64,000 bases of DNA from Bradyrhizobium sp. dw_78 (GCF_018449525.1 NZ_JAAVUS010000001.1:558001-622000); one strand, 5' to 3'. Shown: positions 46,705 through 56,174, counted from the stretch's first letter. Notes: generated by a model from the letters alone, not told the origin. Numbers and translations: made by a program.

Positions 46705-47568
46705 GTGAAAGAAACGGTGCCGAAACAAGCCATTTTGTACTTAAGCCACGTCGCCAATAAAACGCTATGGCGCGCTTACAGGCGTCTGGAGAGAGAATGC
46801 AGCGGCTTGGCCGATGTCTATTTCGTTTCGAATCTGAATAGCGAAAACATTCCACCAGAGTTGAAGGACACATTTACTATAACGCCGGCCAAGCGCGCCG
46901 CGCTCGGCCATCCCAGTCGCGCAGGCGATACCGGCTGGTGGATGGACACGGCGCCGAGCTACACGCAGATCATTCGATCCGGAATTGATCAGGCTATTCT
47001 GGCCTTCCGTAAGAGCAAGCCTGAATATGATTATTATTGGATCGTGGAAAATGACGTGGAGTTTTCCGGCCGCTGGTCTGATCTGTTCCGTGCATTTTCC
47101 GATAACGCGTCTGACCTTCTTTGTACCAGCATGCATGGACCGGAAACAAATCCGACGTGGGATTGGTGGAAGAGCCTTGTATGGGTGGATGACACCAAAC
47201 CTGAACTGGTTCGATGCATGTTTCCGTTCGCGAGGTTCTCCGATCGAGCGATGGATGCGATCATTGCAGCCGGGCAGAATGGCGTCGACGGCTACTATGA
47301 AGTGATGTGGCCGACAGTCTTGCACAACCGCGGCCTGGTCATCGAAGACATTGGCGGCGATGGGCCGTTCGTGCGGCCCGGCAATGTGAACCGTTGGTAC
47401 ACCAGCACGCTTAGCAGTCAAAATTTGTCGCCGGGCACCTTTGTCGCTCGTCCTATCCGTTTTGGCCGGGGATGGAAACGGAATACGCTTTGGCATCCCG
47501 TGAAGCGACCCTTTATGAGCTATGTCCTAAGCCGGCTGAAAGCGCGAATGCTACAAAGACGTACTTAA
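46705..47568 (+). CDS. Putative GT-A-like glycosyltransferase / uncharacterised EPS protein
   Basis: 287 aa, start GTG 46705 (or GTG 46717). No named family is certain. Features suggest a nucleotide-sugar enzyme: ILYLSHVANKTLWRAYRRLE at the N-terminus, an acidic END motif in YYWIVENDVEFSGRWSDLF that could serve as a DxD-type metal site (about residues 114-116), and conserved-looking WW pairs (GWWMDTAPSY, WDWWKSL). The C-terminus is basic and may contact the membrane. The gene sits at the start of the lower-GC accessory part of the locus, with 200 bp of AT-richer leader. Confidence 0.5.
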   Translation: MKETVPKQAILYLSHVANKTLWRAYRRLERECSGLADVYFVSNLNSENIPPELKDTFTITPAKRAALGHPSRAGDTGWWMDTAPSYTQIIRSGIDQAILAFRKSKPEYDYYWIVENDVEFSGRWSDLFRAFSDNASDLLCTSMHGPETNPTWDWWKSLVWVDDTKPELVRCMFPFARFSDRAMDAIIAAGQNGVDGYYEVMWPTVLHNRGLVIEDIGGDGPFVRPGNVNRWYTSTLSSQNLSPGTFVARPIRFGRGWKRNTLWHPVKRPFMSYVLSRLKARMLQRRT

Positions 47569-47747
47569 AACGATGTCCTGCTAAGGCTTAGCTTCAGGTT
47601 CGCGGATTGAGCCGTCATCAATCCACCGCCGCCATGTTCAAAGACGCGAAATGGCTAGGCGATGTCTCATAACGGCCTGCTATCCGATGGGCTCTTACCT
47701 GAAGTCTGGATTATTTGGATCTATCCGATCTTTTGGAGCAGAACTGT

Positions 47748-48614
47748 TCAAAGGAACCGGGTCCGTAACCATGCTCGGAGGCCGCCCGGCAATGCCGTTC
47801 GGGCGAAGCTGCGAATGGTGCGACTAATTCTCGGCGGCACGCTACGCGGCACATATTGCCGCCAAGGCGTTTTACGACGGTACTTGTGGTACTCGCTCTT
47901 GAGGAGGTGTGTGCCGAATGAATGCCAAGGCTTGTCGTCGGTAAGGAAATGCACGATTGCCGGTTCCGACTCAGTTCCCGGTTTCGGAGTTGCCGAATTC
48001 AATTGCCAGTTCCAAAAGGTTGGTAGCTCGATCCATCTACCAATCAACGTCGCATTCAGGGCATCTTGGTCCCAAAAGTGAACCTTGTCGGGATTGCTCT
48101 TGATAAAATCGATTGCGTGATCGACGATCTGGTTTTCTTTCCAAAACTGTAGATTGATCAACAGAACGCCCGAATTGAAATATTTGGTTCCTTCAGGAAA
48201 GCCGAGCAGCTTACGTGCATTGTCCTCAAGGTTAGGCACCGCCGCCAGTGCGTATCCGGTAATATCGGTATTCCAAAGATTGTCCAATGAGTGCCTAACG
48301 ATAATGTCGGAGTCCAAGTAGAGGATCTTGTCGAGTTCAGCTGGTAAAAAGTGCGGAGCTAAAAGCCGGAAATAAACAGCGGCGGAAGCCCATTTATCGA
48401 AGTGCAGCCCCTCAAAGTCTGTCAAATCCATTTCGTAGAATGTGATCTTGGCTCCATATTTTGAAACGAAAGCTTCAAGCTTGGCGAGCTCTTGTTTGGC
48501 GACGGAATTATAAAAAAGATGGATTCCCGAGACACTATTGTGCTCAAGCAAGGAGCAGAGCATCGTTCCTGCATGAGGAAAATATAGCTCGTCGCAGGCG
48601 CATAGAATCTCCAC
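47748..48614 (-). CDS. Glycosyltransferase family 8 protein (copy A)
   Basis: 288 aa. Retaining GT-A transferase: EILCACDELYFPHAGTMLCS at the N-terminus, metal motif DSD at 101-103 in KILYLDSDIIV, then KYFNSGVLLINLQFW and HFWDQDALNATL. The start is GTG 48614 with GGGAGG seven bases upstream. It is highly similar to copy B at 48836-49726 along the full length, including the upstream leader, so the two are tandem duplicates. Base composition is clearly more AT-rich than the neighbourhood (48421-48480 is 23/60 G+C). Likely adds galactose or glucose to a glycan. Confidence 0.88.
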   Translation of the reverse strand: MEILCACDELYFPHAGTMLCSLLEHNSVSGIHLFYNSVAKQELAKLEAFVSKYGAKITFYEMDLTDFEGLHFDKWASAAVYFRLLAPHFLPAELDKILYLDSDIIVRHSLDNLWNTDITGYALAAVPNLEDNARKLLGFPEGTKYFNSGVLLINLQFWKENQIVDHAIDFIKSNPDKVHFWDQDALNATLIGRWIELPTFWNWQLNSATPKPGTESEPAIVHFLTDDKPWHSFGTHLLKSEYHKYRRKTPWRQYVPRSVPPRISRTIRSFARTALPGGLRAWLRTRFL

Positions 48615-48764
48615 CTAAAAGCCTCCCCTCAGTTCAATGATTTGCAATCTGAAATCCCGTAACTCCGTCTCTAATCTGGGGTCGCTTATTAAATCAGAAG
48701 CGTCCTGATTGAGGAGCGATCGCGTCGAGACAAGCAGTATTAAGGGTAACAGAAATCGGCGGTG
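48615..48764. repeat. Duplicated 5' leader, copy A
   Basis: This leader of GT8 copy A matches 49727-49864 in front of copy B: both carry the GGGAGG ribosome site, GCAATCTGAAATCC, TTATTAAATCAGAA, CCTGATTG-GGAGCGA and CAGTATTAAGGGTAAC. The duplication therefore included promoter and leader, not just the gene. The rest up to 48835 is unremarkable. Confidence 0.75.
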
Positions 48765-48835
48765 ATGTGAATTTTGCGGTTTCGGATTGCGCGCCAATCG
48801 ACGCGGAAAATCTCCGTCGGCTGGCGCGGCCTGCG

Positions 48836-49726
48836 TCAGGCAGGAGCATTAAAGAAGCGGGACCTTAGCCAACGTCGCAAACTGCCCGGCAGGGCGACGG
48901 CGAGAAATCTTCGCAGCGAATAGCTAAAGCGCTGCGGGAAGGGCGGCTGGTTTTCCTCCCTGTATGGCCAGGGCGTCTTATGCCGGTATTTGAGATAAGC
49001 GTGCCTGAACGGGTGCCGGTTAGACCATTGCCAGGGTTTGAGATGGCCGGCGAAATGCACGATAGCCGGGCCCGCTTTCGCTTCTTCTCCGGGCGGATGC
49101 CACCAATCTCGCCAATTCCAGGATATCGGCAGTTCGAACCATTGACCAAGCAATGTCGCATTGAGCGCATCCTGATCCCAGAACTGAATCTTTCCAGGAT
49201 TTTCCTTGATGAAGGTGATCGCGTGTTCAACGACGTTATGTTCTCTCCAGAATCGCAGATTGATCAACAGAACGCCGGAATTGAAATATTTGGATCCCTC
49301 AGGCAGCCCGAGCGCTTTTCGGAAGTCATCCTCGTCTTCGTTGTGCGGCGCGGCAGCGAGCGCGTAATTGGTAATGTCGATATTCCAAAGCTCGGCCAAT
49401 GAGCGCCTGACGATAATGTCAGTATCCAGATAGAGAATCTTGTCGAGATCAACCGGCAGAAAGCGTGGAGCCAGAAGCCGGAAGTAAACCGCCGCCGAAG
49501 CCCATTTGTCGATGTGCAAGCCGTCGAAATCCTCCAACGCCATTTCGTAGAATGTGATCTTGCTTCCATATCCCGCTACGAAAGATTCCAGCTTCGCCAG
49601 CTCTTGCCCGGCGACCGCGCTATAAAAGAGATGAATTCTGGAAACCTTGTTGTGCTCAAGCAGCGAACAGAGCATCGCCGCCGCGTGAGGCAGATAACGT
49701 TCATCACAGGTACACAGCACTTCCAC
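48836..49726 (-). CDS. Glycosyltransferase family 8 protein (copy B)
   Basis: 296 aa, paralogue of copy A. Motifs: EVLCTCDERYLPHAAAMLCS, DTD at 101-103 in KILYLDTDIIV, KYFNSGVLLINLRFW and QFWDQDALNATLLGQWF. It starts at GTG 49726 with the same GGGAGG site. Compared with copy A, the C-terminal 80 residues and the loop after ALAAAPHNEDEDDF differ most, which suggests different acceptors. The C-terminus is rich in Arg and aromatic residues and probably docks on the membrane. Confidence 0.88.
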   Translation of the reverse strand: MEVLCTCDERYLPHAAAMLCSLLEHNKVSRIHLFYSAVAGQELAKLESFVAGYGSKITFYEMALEDFDGLHIDKWASAAVYFRLLAPRFLPVDLDKILYLDTDIIVRRSLAELWNIDITNYALAAAPHNEDEDDFRKALGLPEGSKYFNSGVLLINLRFWREHNVVEHAITFIKENPGKIQFWDQDALNATLLGQWFELPISWNWRDWWHPPGEEAKAGPAIVHFAGHLKPWQWSNRHPFRHAYLKYRHKTPWPYREENQPPFPQRFSYSLRRFLAVALPGSLRRWLRSRFFNAPA

Positions 49727-49864
49727 CTAAAAGCCTCCCTTCACTTCAATGAATTGCAATCTGAAATCCTGTAAATCCATCGCACATTATTAAATCAGAA
49801 AAGCCCTGATTGCGGAGCGAACGCGTCGAGGCAGACAGTATTAAGGGTAACGGAAATCGATGGT
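49727..49864. repeat. Duplicated 5' leader, copy B
   Basis: Second copy of the leader described at 48615-48764. It lies in the roughly 300-bp gap between the GT8 gene and the divergent GMC gene; the rest of that gap is AT-rich and has no supported gene. Confidence 0.75.
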
Positions 49865-50023
49865 AGCATCATGCCATCTTTATGTTTATCATGATTAAGG
49901 CATCCTCGTGGTGCGGGAATGCGTTGCTTGTTCCGAGCATGCAAATGGGTTATCTGCCGATCATCATTTTTCAAATTCTTCTTATTGTGTCGGACCTGCT
50001 GGATTCGGTGATCGGGATAAATA

Positions 50024-51685
50024 ATGCCGTCTGAAGCTGCGCTTCCTGCAGTTTTGCAAGCCACAACGCTGGATGCGGTGCGCGCGGCGGACCCGTACGA
50101 CGCGATTGTCGTTGGTGCCGGCGCAACCGGAGGTTTGGCGGCGGCGTTGCTTGCCGAAAGCGGCCTGCGGGTGTTGGTGCTCGACGCGGGCGTGCCACGC
50201 AGCCGGATACGCGCGCCGTTGCGCAAGGTAATCGGGCGCGTGGCCGGCAGGCTTTCGGCACCCGATAGATTGAGGTTTTTGCCTCCGGCCTTGGTTCCGA
50301 AGGCGCGAGCGACGGCGAAACTGCTCGGACGGTGGCGCCAGCCGATTCAGTCGCTTTGCATGAGTTGGGAAGTCTCGCCCAATGCGTTCGTCGATGATCG
50401 GGAATGTCCATATGAGACGCCGCCAGATCATCCCTTCACCTGGATACGGGTGCGGGGACTGGGTGGCCGCGTCGGGATCCCGGGGCATGGCCGCCAGTAT
50501 TATCGTCTGGGTTCCGACGATTTCAATCCGAGCGATGGATTGAGTCCGGCCTGGCCGCTGCATCCGAACGAACTGGATCCGTGGTACGCATCGGTCGAGC
50601 AGCGGCTGGACCTGTCCGGCATGCGCAACGGCCTTCCCTGGCTGCCCGATAGCGAGATCACCAACAATCTCAGCCTCACGCCGGCGGAGGCTGCACTCCG
50701 GGATAAAATAGCCGCCCGCTGGCCCGGTGCGCGTGCGATAGCCGGCCGCTCCGCCCCCCCGCTGGAGAGCCTGGAGGCGGCCGCGCGTACCGGCCGTCTG
50801 AGTTGCCGCCAAGGCGCCGTCGTTCGGGAAATAAACGTGGACGGATCGGGACGTGTCTGTGGAGTTTCCTGGATCGATCATCGAACACGATCTGAACAGC
50901 GATCGGCCGCGCCGCTGGTGTTCCTTTGCGCATCGGCGTTGGAATCGACCCGCATCCTGATGCTCTCGCGTTCATCGCGAAATCAGCAGGGGCTCGGTGC
51001 AAGCTCAGGCGCTTTGGGGCGTTACCTGATGGATCACGTGCTTGTCAGCGCGGAAGGAATCGGTGGGCAGTCCGCGCACGAGCCGCGATCCAACCGGTGC
51101 CTCTTTATTCCCCGCTTCGACGCGCGTGGATCGGTATCGCCGCATCCCGGACGCGGCTTCGGCGTGCAGGTGTACGAGTTCGCCGGCGCCGGAGGACGAT
51201 CGCATTTTGCGGCCTTTTCGTTTGGAGAAATGATTCCGCGGAAGGAAAATCGGGTCACGCTAGATCGCGACCGGACCGATGCGTGGGGCATTCCGATATT
51301 ACGGATCGATTGCGCCTATAGTGATCTGGAATTGGCCGGCGCGCGGGATCAAACGCAGGCGCTGCGCGAACTCGCCGGACTTGCAAACGTGGAACTGACA
51401 AAAATAGACGAGACGCCGGTGCCGCCGGGCGGCGCCTACCACGAATGCGGCTCCGCGCGGATGGGAACAGATCCGGATAACTCTGTGGTCGATTCCAACA
51501 ACGAATGCTGGGATGCGCGTGGCCTTTACGTGACGGACGGTGCATGCTTTCCGTCCCAGGGCTACCAGAATCCCACATTGACGATGCTTGCGCTCACTGC
51601 CCGCGCCTGCCGTCATGCGTTGAATGGCCGCCAATTGCTTCCGGAACCTGAAACGGCCGAGCGCAAAAGCTTCGTGAACTCGTAA
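50024..51685 (+). CDS. GMC-family FAD oxidoreductase (gluconate/fructose dehydrogenase large-subunit type)
   Basis: 553 aa. The FAD motif is GAGATG at residues 31-36 with D54 (LVLDAG) for ribose. Middle: WIRVRGLGGRVGIPGHGRQY, the region where this branch has its second FAD contact. The catalytic histidine is in AYHECGSARMGTD and its partner in SQGYQNPTLTMLAL. It resembles the membrane-linked sugar or sugar-acid dehydrogenases more than choline dehydrogenase, but no partner subunit or cytochrome c gene is adjacent. It lacks a clear signal peptide. It may oxidise a nucleotide sugar or lipid-linked glycan of this locus; substrate unknown. Confidence 0.8.
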   Translation: MPSEAALPAVLQATTLDAVRAADPYDAIVVGAGATGGLAAALLAESGLRVLVLDAGVPRSRIRAPLRKVIGRVAGRLSAPDRLRFLPPALVPKARATAKLLGRWRQPIQSLCMSWEVSPNAFVDDRECPYETPPDHPFTWIRVRGLGGRVGIPGHGRQYYRLGSDDFNPSDGLSPAWPLHPNELDPWYASVEQRLDLSGMRNGLPWLPDSEITNNLSLTPAEAALRDKIAARWPGARAIAGRSAPPLESLEAAARTGRLSCRQGAVVREINVDGSGRVCGVSWIDHRTRSEQRSAAPLVFLCASALESTRILMLSRSSRNQQGLGASSGALGRYLMDHVLVSAEGIGGQSAHEPRSNRCLFIPRFDARGSVSPHPGRGFGVQVYEFAGAGGRSHFAAFSFGEMIPRKENRVTLDRDRTDAWGIPILRIDCAYSDLELAGARDQTQALRELAGLANVELTKIDETPVPPGGAYHECGSARMGTDPDNSVVDSNNECWDARGLYVTDGACFPSQGYQNPTLTMLALTARACRHALNGRQLLPEPETAERKSFVNS

Positions 51686-51791
51686 TCTGCTTGAACTTGT
51701 CAGAGCGCGCGGCGCCGTCACACATCCGGGCAACGGATGGTTGGCGGCCTCGGTTACGGCCATCCGTTGGCAGACAGTAAAATCCTGGCGA

Positions 51792-52961
51792 TTAGATAGG
51801 GAGCAAATTGGCCCACCGGGCCCATTCGGCCGTGCGCGCCATTCCATGATCGAGATCGAAGGCGGGATTATATCCGAGTTTCGCGCGCGCCTTGTCAATT
51901 CGCGCATGATACTCCGCAGTATAGATCACGCGCCAGGACTCGGCCGGAATGAAGGGAAGCGAGCTAGTCTCTGACGCATTAAAGGAAGCGTCCCAGAATG
52001 CGTCATATCTCCGCTTGATGGCGGCCTTGGCCGGATCCGGCAGAAGCCGTCGGCCGCCTGCCAGCAACCATCGCTGCGGCGGCAAGTTGAGCAAACGCTG
52101 CCGAAGTGCCGGACGTTTGGCTAATTCACCGTGAAGTCGCCCAGGCAAAGATGAGCGCGCTCGTTGACGACGCACCGCAATCTCCATCTGGTCGTCGTCA
52201 AGTTCAATGACAGCTTCTTTACCGAGCATCTTTTCATAGGCCCCATAGAACTGGCGCCAAGTCGTTGGTGACGGGCCGGAGATGATGAACGCCTCGCCGA
52301 TGGCCGTTTCCCGCTCGGCCGCAAGCAGCGCGGCGGAAACGACATCGTCAACATAGACCGCGTTGCAAACGCCTCCCGCAGGCAAGACAACGCGGGTCGA
52401 ACGCAATTCCTCGATCGGCCGGATCGTGAAGAAATATCCATAGGGGCCATACACGATGGTCGGCTGGAGGATCGACACAGCCAGGCCACGGGTCCGATGG
52501 AGGTCGAGCAGGGCCCGCTCGATGTCCTGCTTGATATTTCCGTAAGGTTTGCCCCGAATCGGCCGTTTTGGTGTCTCTTCGGTGAGGTCGCCCCCGCGCT
52601 GATCGCCATATGCCTCTATGCTGCTGAGCTGGACAAACCGACGCCCTTTGCCTTCTAGAAACGCCTCGGCGAGCGCACAGGTGCCGTCGAAATTCATCCG
52701 TCGCTCGTCTTTAGGAGAACCGCCAAACCGGTACGCTGCGTGGAATATAACCGTGCAGCCGGCCGCTGCACGGGCCAGCGATTCATGGTCGCCGAGATCG
52801 GCCTTGACCAGCTCGACCGGAAACCGGGCCACCTGTGCGCAATGCCGAAAATCCGATGTCGCGACGCGGATGCGCAGGCCGCGACCGGCCAGTGCTTCGA
52901 CAAGGCGCGCCCCGATAAATCCGGCGCCGCCCGTAACGAGAATCAGATCGTTGCGGTCCAT
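51792..52961 (-). CDS. NAD-dependent epimerase/dehydratase family protein (extended SDR)
   Basis: 389 aa. Rossmann motif VTGGAGFIGARL (9-20), active-site Ser/Tyr/Lys in SSIEAYG and YGNIK (YxxxK), and the NAD-binding HAAYRFGG region. An extra C-terminal region of about 80 residues (LPPQRWLLAGGRRLLP and onward) is basic and unusual for sugar epimerases. It is separated from the Gfo/Idh gene by only four bases, and the two may modify the same sugar (oxidation then epimerisation or reduction). Exact reaction unknown. Confidence 0.8.
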   Translation of the reverse strand: MDRNDLILVTGGAGFIGARLVEALAGRGLRIRVATSDFRHCAQVARFPVELVKADLGDHESLARAAAGCTVIFHAAYRFGGSPKDERRMNFDGTCALAEAFLEGKGRRFVQLSSIEAYGDQRGGDLTEETPKRPIRGKPYGNIKQDIERALLDLHRTRGLAVSILQPTIVYGPYGYFFTIRPIEELRSTRVVLPAGGVCNAVYVDDVVSAALLAAERETAIGEAFIISGPSPTTWRQFYGAYEKMLGKEAVIELDDDQMEIAVRRQRARSSLPGRLHGELAKRPALRQRLLNLPPQRWLLAGGRRLLPDPAKAAIKRRYDAFWDASFNASETSSLPFIPAESWRVIYTAEYHARIDKARAKLGYNPAFDLDHGMARTAEWARWANLLPI

Positions 52962-52965
52962 CGAT

Positions 52966-53997
52966 TCAAGCGTTCCCTGTTGCTTCCTGATATGCCCAGG
53001 TAGATTGCAGCGGTCTACGGCGACGGTAACAGATATCGATCAACCCGATCGTGGATCTGGCCGATGGGGCATCGGCCTCGACTTTGCGGCCATTTCTGAT
53101 CGCGGCAACGAAGTCTTCGACGAGCGCGCGTGTCAATCCGAGATCGTCCTGGTCCTGGCCCGGCTCTCTCAAATCGCCGACCAGACCGCCAAGCGCATAG
53201 GGCTGATTGGCGAATGTGAGCCTGGAATTATTTGCATCAAGGCCAATTTCGACCGAACCGCGCCCGCAACGGATAATTGCGGTATTACGGAGCTGCCGGG
53301 TGCGGCTTAGCTCGACGACGCCGGAAACGCCGTTTCGTAGGCGAAGATTAAGGAGGCAATTCGCTTCCACGCCTCCCGCGGCATCGTCGAAATACTCGAC
53401 GTCGGAAAAGTCGCCGAGCCAATGCAGCAGGCCATCCAGAACGTGGACGCCCATGTCAATGAGCACGCCACCGCCGGCGATTTCCTTGCGAAAAGATAAA
53501 TCTGAGCCGATGGGCCCGCTATCAATGTAGCCATTCCGGAAATCGAAGCTTTCGATCCGTCCCCAGGTTCCGCTTTCGATCAAGAAACGCGCGAAACGAT
53601 GGGCCCGGAGAAACCGTCGAATCTGCGCCACCGCCAGCAAGGTATTCGTCTGTTCCGAGGCGCGGATCATGTCGTCGAATTCAGTCACGGAAAACGCGAT
53701 CGGAGGCTCAACCAGTGCCGCTTTGCGCTGCGTCAGCAATTTGATGCAGGCGGGCTGGCGCAACGCCGGCGGCAATGCAACGATTGCAGCATCGAAAAGA
53801 TCGTAGCACTGATCGATAGTGTCATGGGTGTGTGCGACGTCAAATCGTGACGCGAGCCCCCCGCGCCGGTCAGCATCGCCGTCAACGAGGAGTGTGATGC
53901 GCGCGCCGGGCAAATGCCGCATTGCCGGCAGATATAACTGCTCGGCTATCGCGCCGCAGCCCAGGATCGCCAGCCGGGTGTCACCCGTGTCGCTCAT
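52966..53997 (-). CDS. Gfo/Idh/MocA-family oxidoreductase-like protein lacking the catalytic lysine
   Basis: 343 aa. Rossmann N-terminus LAILGCGAIAEQLYLPAMR and C-terminal Gfo/Idh domain with GGGVLIDMGVHVLDGLLHWLG (the conserved GxH region). The family's EKP motif reads EPP here (residues 97-99), so the lysine used for hydride chemistry is replaced by proline; I checked this on the DNA (complement of GGAGGCTCAACC near 53703). The protein may bind NAD and sugar without normal catalysis, or use another residue. It heads the two-gene unit with the SDR at 51792. The BLAST-style alternative is a plain sugar dehydrogenase. Confidence 0.82.
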   Translation of the reverse strand: MSDTGDTRLAILGCGAIAEQLYLPAMRHLPGARITLLVDGDADRRGGLASRFDVAHTHDTIDQCYDLFDAAIVALPPALRQPACIKLLTQRKAALVEPPIAFSVTEFDDMIRASEQTNTLLAVAQIRRFLRAHRFARFLIESGTWGRIESFDFRNGYIDSGPIGSDLSFRKEIAGGGVLIDMGVHVLDGLLHWLGDFSDVEYFDDAAGGVEANCLLNLRLRNGVSGVVELSRTRQLRNTAIIRCGRGSVEIGLDANNSRLTFANQPYALGGLVGDLREPGQDQDDLGLTRALVEDFVAAIRNGRKVEADAPSARSTIGLIDICYRRRRPLQSTWAYQEATGNA

Positions 53998-54045
53998 GCG
54001 GTGTGCTCAATGTTGATGGTCCGACGTGCCTGCGTTGGCGCCCGA

Positions 54046-55338
54046 TCAATCCAGAATTGAAACCGTTGCGGATGGAACGAGCGCGCCACCGAGCACTTGC
54101 GCATTTATCTTTACGGCCTCGGCACTCGAAACGACCTCGAAAAATATCGCTTCATTGATGTAATCTTCGATGCCATCCTTACCCACGAGGGAAATGCCGA
54201 TAAAATAATGTCCCGGAAGGAGGCTCAATTCTGGAAATCCTATTCTGAACGTATTTATTCCTGGGCGCAGCGGAAGTTTCACACCGCTGCAGGTATTGGA
54301 CCAGGTTGCGACTTCGAATCCGCGCAGCGAGTAGATTTCAACGAAGACTTCGATTTCGTTTACGGAGGATTCCGCATCCACCGCGAGGTCTAGAGAAAGC
54401 CGTTGCCCAAACGGAAGCGACCAACTGCTCTCGCTGTTCGATGGAGATGCCTGAACGAGGCGAACTCGGCGGCCTCCCGCGATATAGTCGGGACGGGGCT
54501 TGCTCGACAGATCGACCAGCCGCGCGGAAGCCGATTGACTGCTGAGATAGTGCGACACCACGGGCTCGACGTCACCTTCGAGCTTAACGCGTCCGGACTC
54601 AAAGAATACCGCGCGCGTGCAGAGCTTTAGTACGGCATCCATATTGTGGCTGACGAATAATACGGTCCTTCCCTGGTTTCGGGAGACCTCGTTCATTTTA
54701 CCGAGGCACTTCTTCTGGAATTCAGCATCGCCAACCGCAAGGACCTCGTCGACGATGAGGATCTCCGGTTCAAGGTGTGCGGCCACGGCGAACGCGAGCC
54801 GGACGTACATTCCGGACGAATAATGTTTCACCGGGGTATCGAGAAATTTCTCGACCTCGGCGAAAGCGACGATTTCATCGAACTTCCTGCGGATTTCGCG
54901 CCGCGACATGCCGAGCACCGCGCCGTTAAGGAAGATGTTCTCTTGTCCGGTGAGTTCGGGATGGAAGCCTGTGCCGACCTCGAGCAGGCTGGAGACACGC
55001 CCTCTCAATATCACCCGTCCCTTGGACGGTTCGGTAATGCGGCTCAGAATCTTGAGCAGCGTGCTTTTGCCGGCGCCGTTGCGGCCGATGATGCCGAGAA
55101 CCTCGCCTTGCTTGACGGAGAAATTCACGTCGCTGAGCGCGGCGAATTCCTCGATTTCGTCACCTTGCACGATCTGCTGTCCGCGGGCGACGGCAGCGGC
55201 CTTGCGCGCAAAGTTGCGGATTTCCTGCCCGATGACGTCGCGCAGCGCCTTGTAACGGAAGTTCTTCTTGGACGTGTGCCGATGTCCGATCAGATAGCTT
55301 TTGGACAGGTTTTCGACGGTGACCGCGTCTTCGGACAT
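54046..55338 (-). CDS. wzt: ABC transporter ATP-binding protein of polysaccharide export, Wzt type with C-terminal glycan-binding domain
   Basis: 430 aa from ATG 55338 (GAGAAG ten bases upstream). ATPase motifs: Walker A GRNGAGKST (85-93), signature YSSGM (173-177), Walker B ILIVDEVLAVGD (193-204). The extra 150 residues after about 280 form a Wzt_C-like beta-sandwich (VFVEIYSLRGFEVATWS, LPGHYFIGISLVGKD), which in O-antigen ABC exporters recognises the polymer end. It works with the permease 15 bp upstream. Length fits Wzt rather than short KpsT-type ATPases. Confidence 0.9.
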   Translation of the reverse strand: MSEDAVTVENLSKSYLIGHRHTSKKNFRYKALRDVIGQEIRNFARKAAAVARGQQIVQGDEIEEFAALSDVNFSVKQGEVLGIIGRNGAGKSTLLKILSRITEPSKGRVILRGRVSSLLEVGTGFHPELTGQENIFLNGAVLGMSRREIRRKFDEIVAFAEVEKFLDTPVKHYSSGMYVRLAFAVAAHLEPEILIVDEVLAVGDAEFQKKCLGKMNEVSRNQGRTVLFVSHNMDAVLKLCTRAVFFESGRVKLEGDVEPVVSHYLSSQSASARLVDLSSKPRPDYIAGGRRVRLVQASPSNSESSWSLPFGQRLSLDLAVDAESSVNEIEVFVEIYSLRGFEVATWSNTCSGVKLPLRPGINTFRIGFPELSLLPGHYFIGISLVGKDGIEDYINEAIFFEVVSSAEAVKINAQVLGGALVPSATVSILD

Positions 55339-55352
55339 GATTGTTTGTCTTC

Positions 55353-56174
55353 TCAAATCAGATCAGCAAAGCTTTTTTCCGACTTTCGAAATTGACGAAT
55401 TCCGAACCACAGGAAAAAAGCCGTCACGGCGATGCCGGCGACCTGGCCCGGCAAATACAGCTCGCTTTGTCCACGAAGGACACACCATCGAAATCCATCG
55501 ATCACGCCGACAATGGGGTTCAGCGAATAGAGCAGCCGCCATTGCCCCGGCAACACGCTGGAGCTGAAGCCGACCGGCGAAACATAGAGTCCGAACTGAA
55601 CGATGAACGGGATAATGTAGCGGAAGTCCCGGTATTTGACGTTGAGGGACGTGATCCAGAGCGCCGGGCCAACAGTGGTGAGGAATACCAGCAGGGCAAA
55701 GAGCGGCAGGAAAAGGATCCGCCAGTCAGGCATGAAGCTGTACCAACCCATCAGCACGAATAAAATACAGAAGCTGATGAGGAAATCGACGAACGCCACG
55801 ACGATGGTGGCGATCGGAACGATCAGGCGCGGAAAATAGACCTTGCTGATCAGGCCTTCGTTGTTGACCAAGCTGTTGGAGGCCTCGCTCAGGCCCGAGG
55901 AAAAAAAGCTCCAGGGCAGTATTCCGGCGAACACCATCAGCGCATAAGGCGCGTTGCCTTCGGTTGGCAGCTTGGCAATGCGCCCGAAAATAATGGTAAA
56001 CACCAGCATGGTGAGCAGGGGCCGGATCAACGCCCACAGCACGCCGATCACTGTCTGCCTGTAACGGACAGCCAGGTCGCGCCACGCGAGAACCCGGAAC
56101 AGTTCGCGGTATCGCCAGAGGTCGAGCCAATAATGGCGTTCGGCTCTGCCGGCCTCAATAACGATTACGTCCAT
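55353..56174 (-). CDS. wzm: ABC-2 type polysaccharide export permease (Wzm-like)
   Basis: 273 aa from ATG 56174 (GTG 56183 also possible). Six hydrophobic segments; the N-terminal amphipathic stretch WRYRELFRVLAWRDLAVRYRQ is typical of Wzm/RfbA. It contains LIRPLLTMLVFTIIFGRIA and the late FGLYVSPVGFSSSVLP element. Together with the Wzt-like ATPase it would export an undecaprenyl-linked glycan across the inner membrane. Confidence 0.9.
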   Translation of the reverse strand: MDVIVIEAGRAERHYWLDLWRYRELFRVLAWRDLAVRYRQTVIGVLWALIRPLLTMLVFTIIFGRIAKLPTEGNAPYALMVFAGILPWSFFSSGLSEASNSLVNNEGLISKVYFPRLIVPIATIVVAFVDFLISFCILFVLMGWYSFMPDWRILFLPLFALLVFLTTVGPALWITSLNVKYRDFRYIIPFIVQFGLYVSPVGFSSSVLPGQWRLLYSLNPIVGVIDGFRWCVLRGQSELYLPGQVAGIAVTAFFLWFGIRQFRKSEKSFADLI

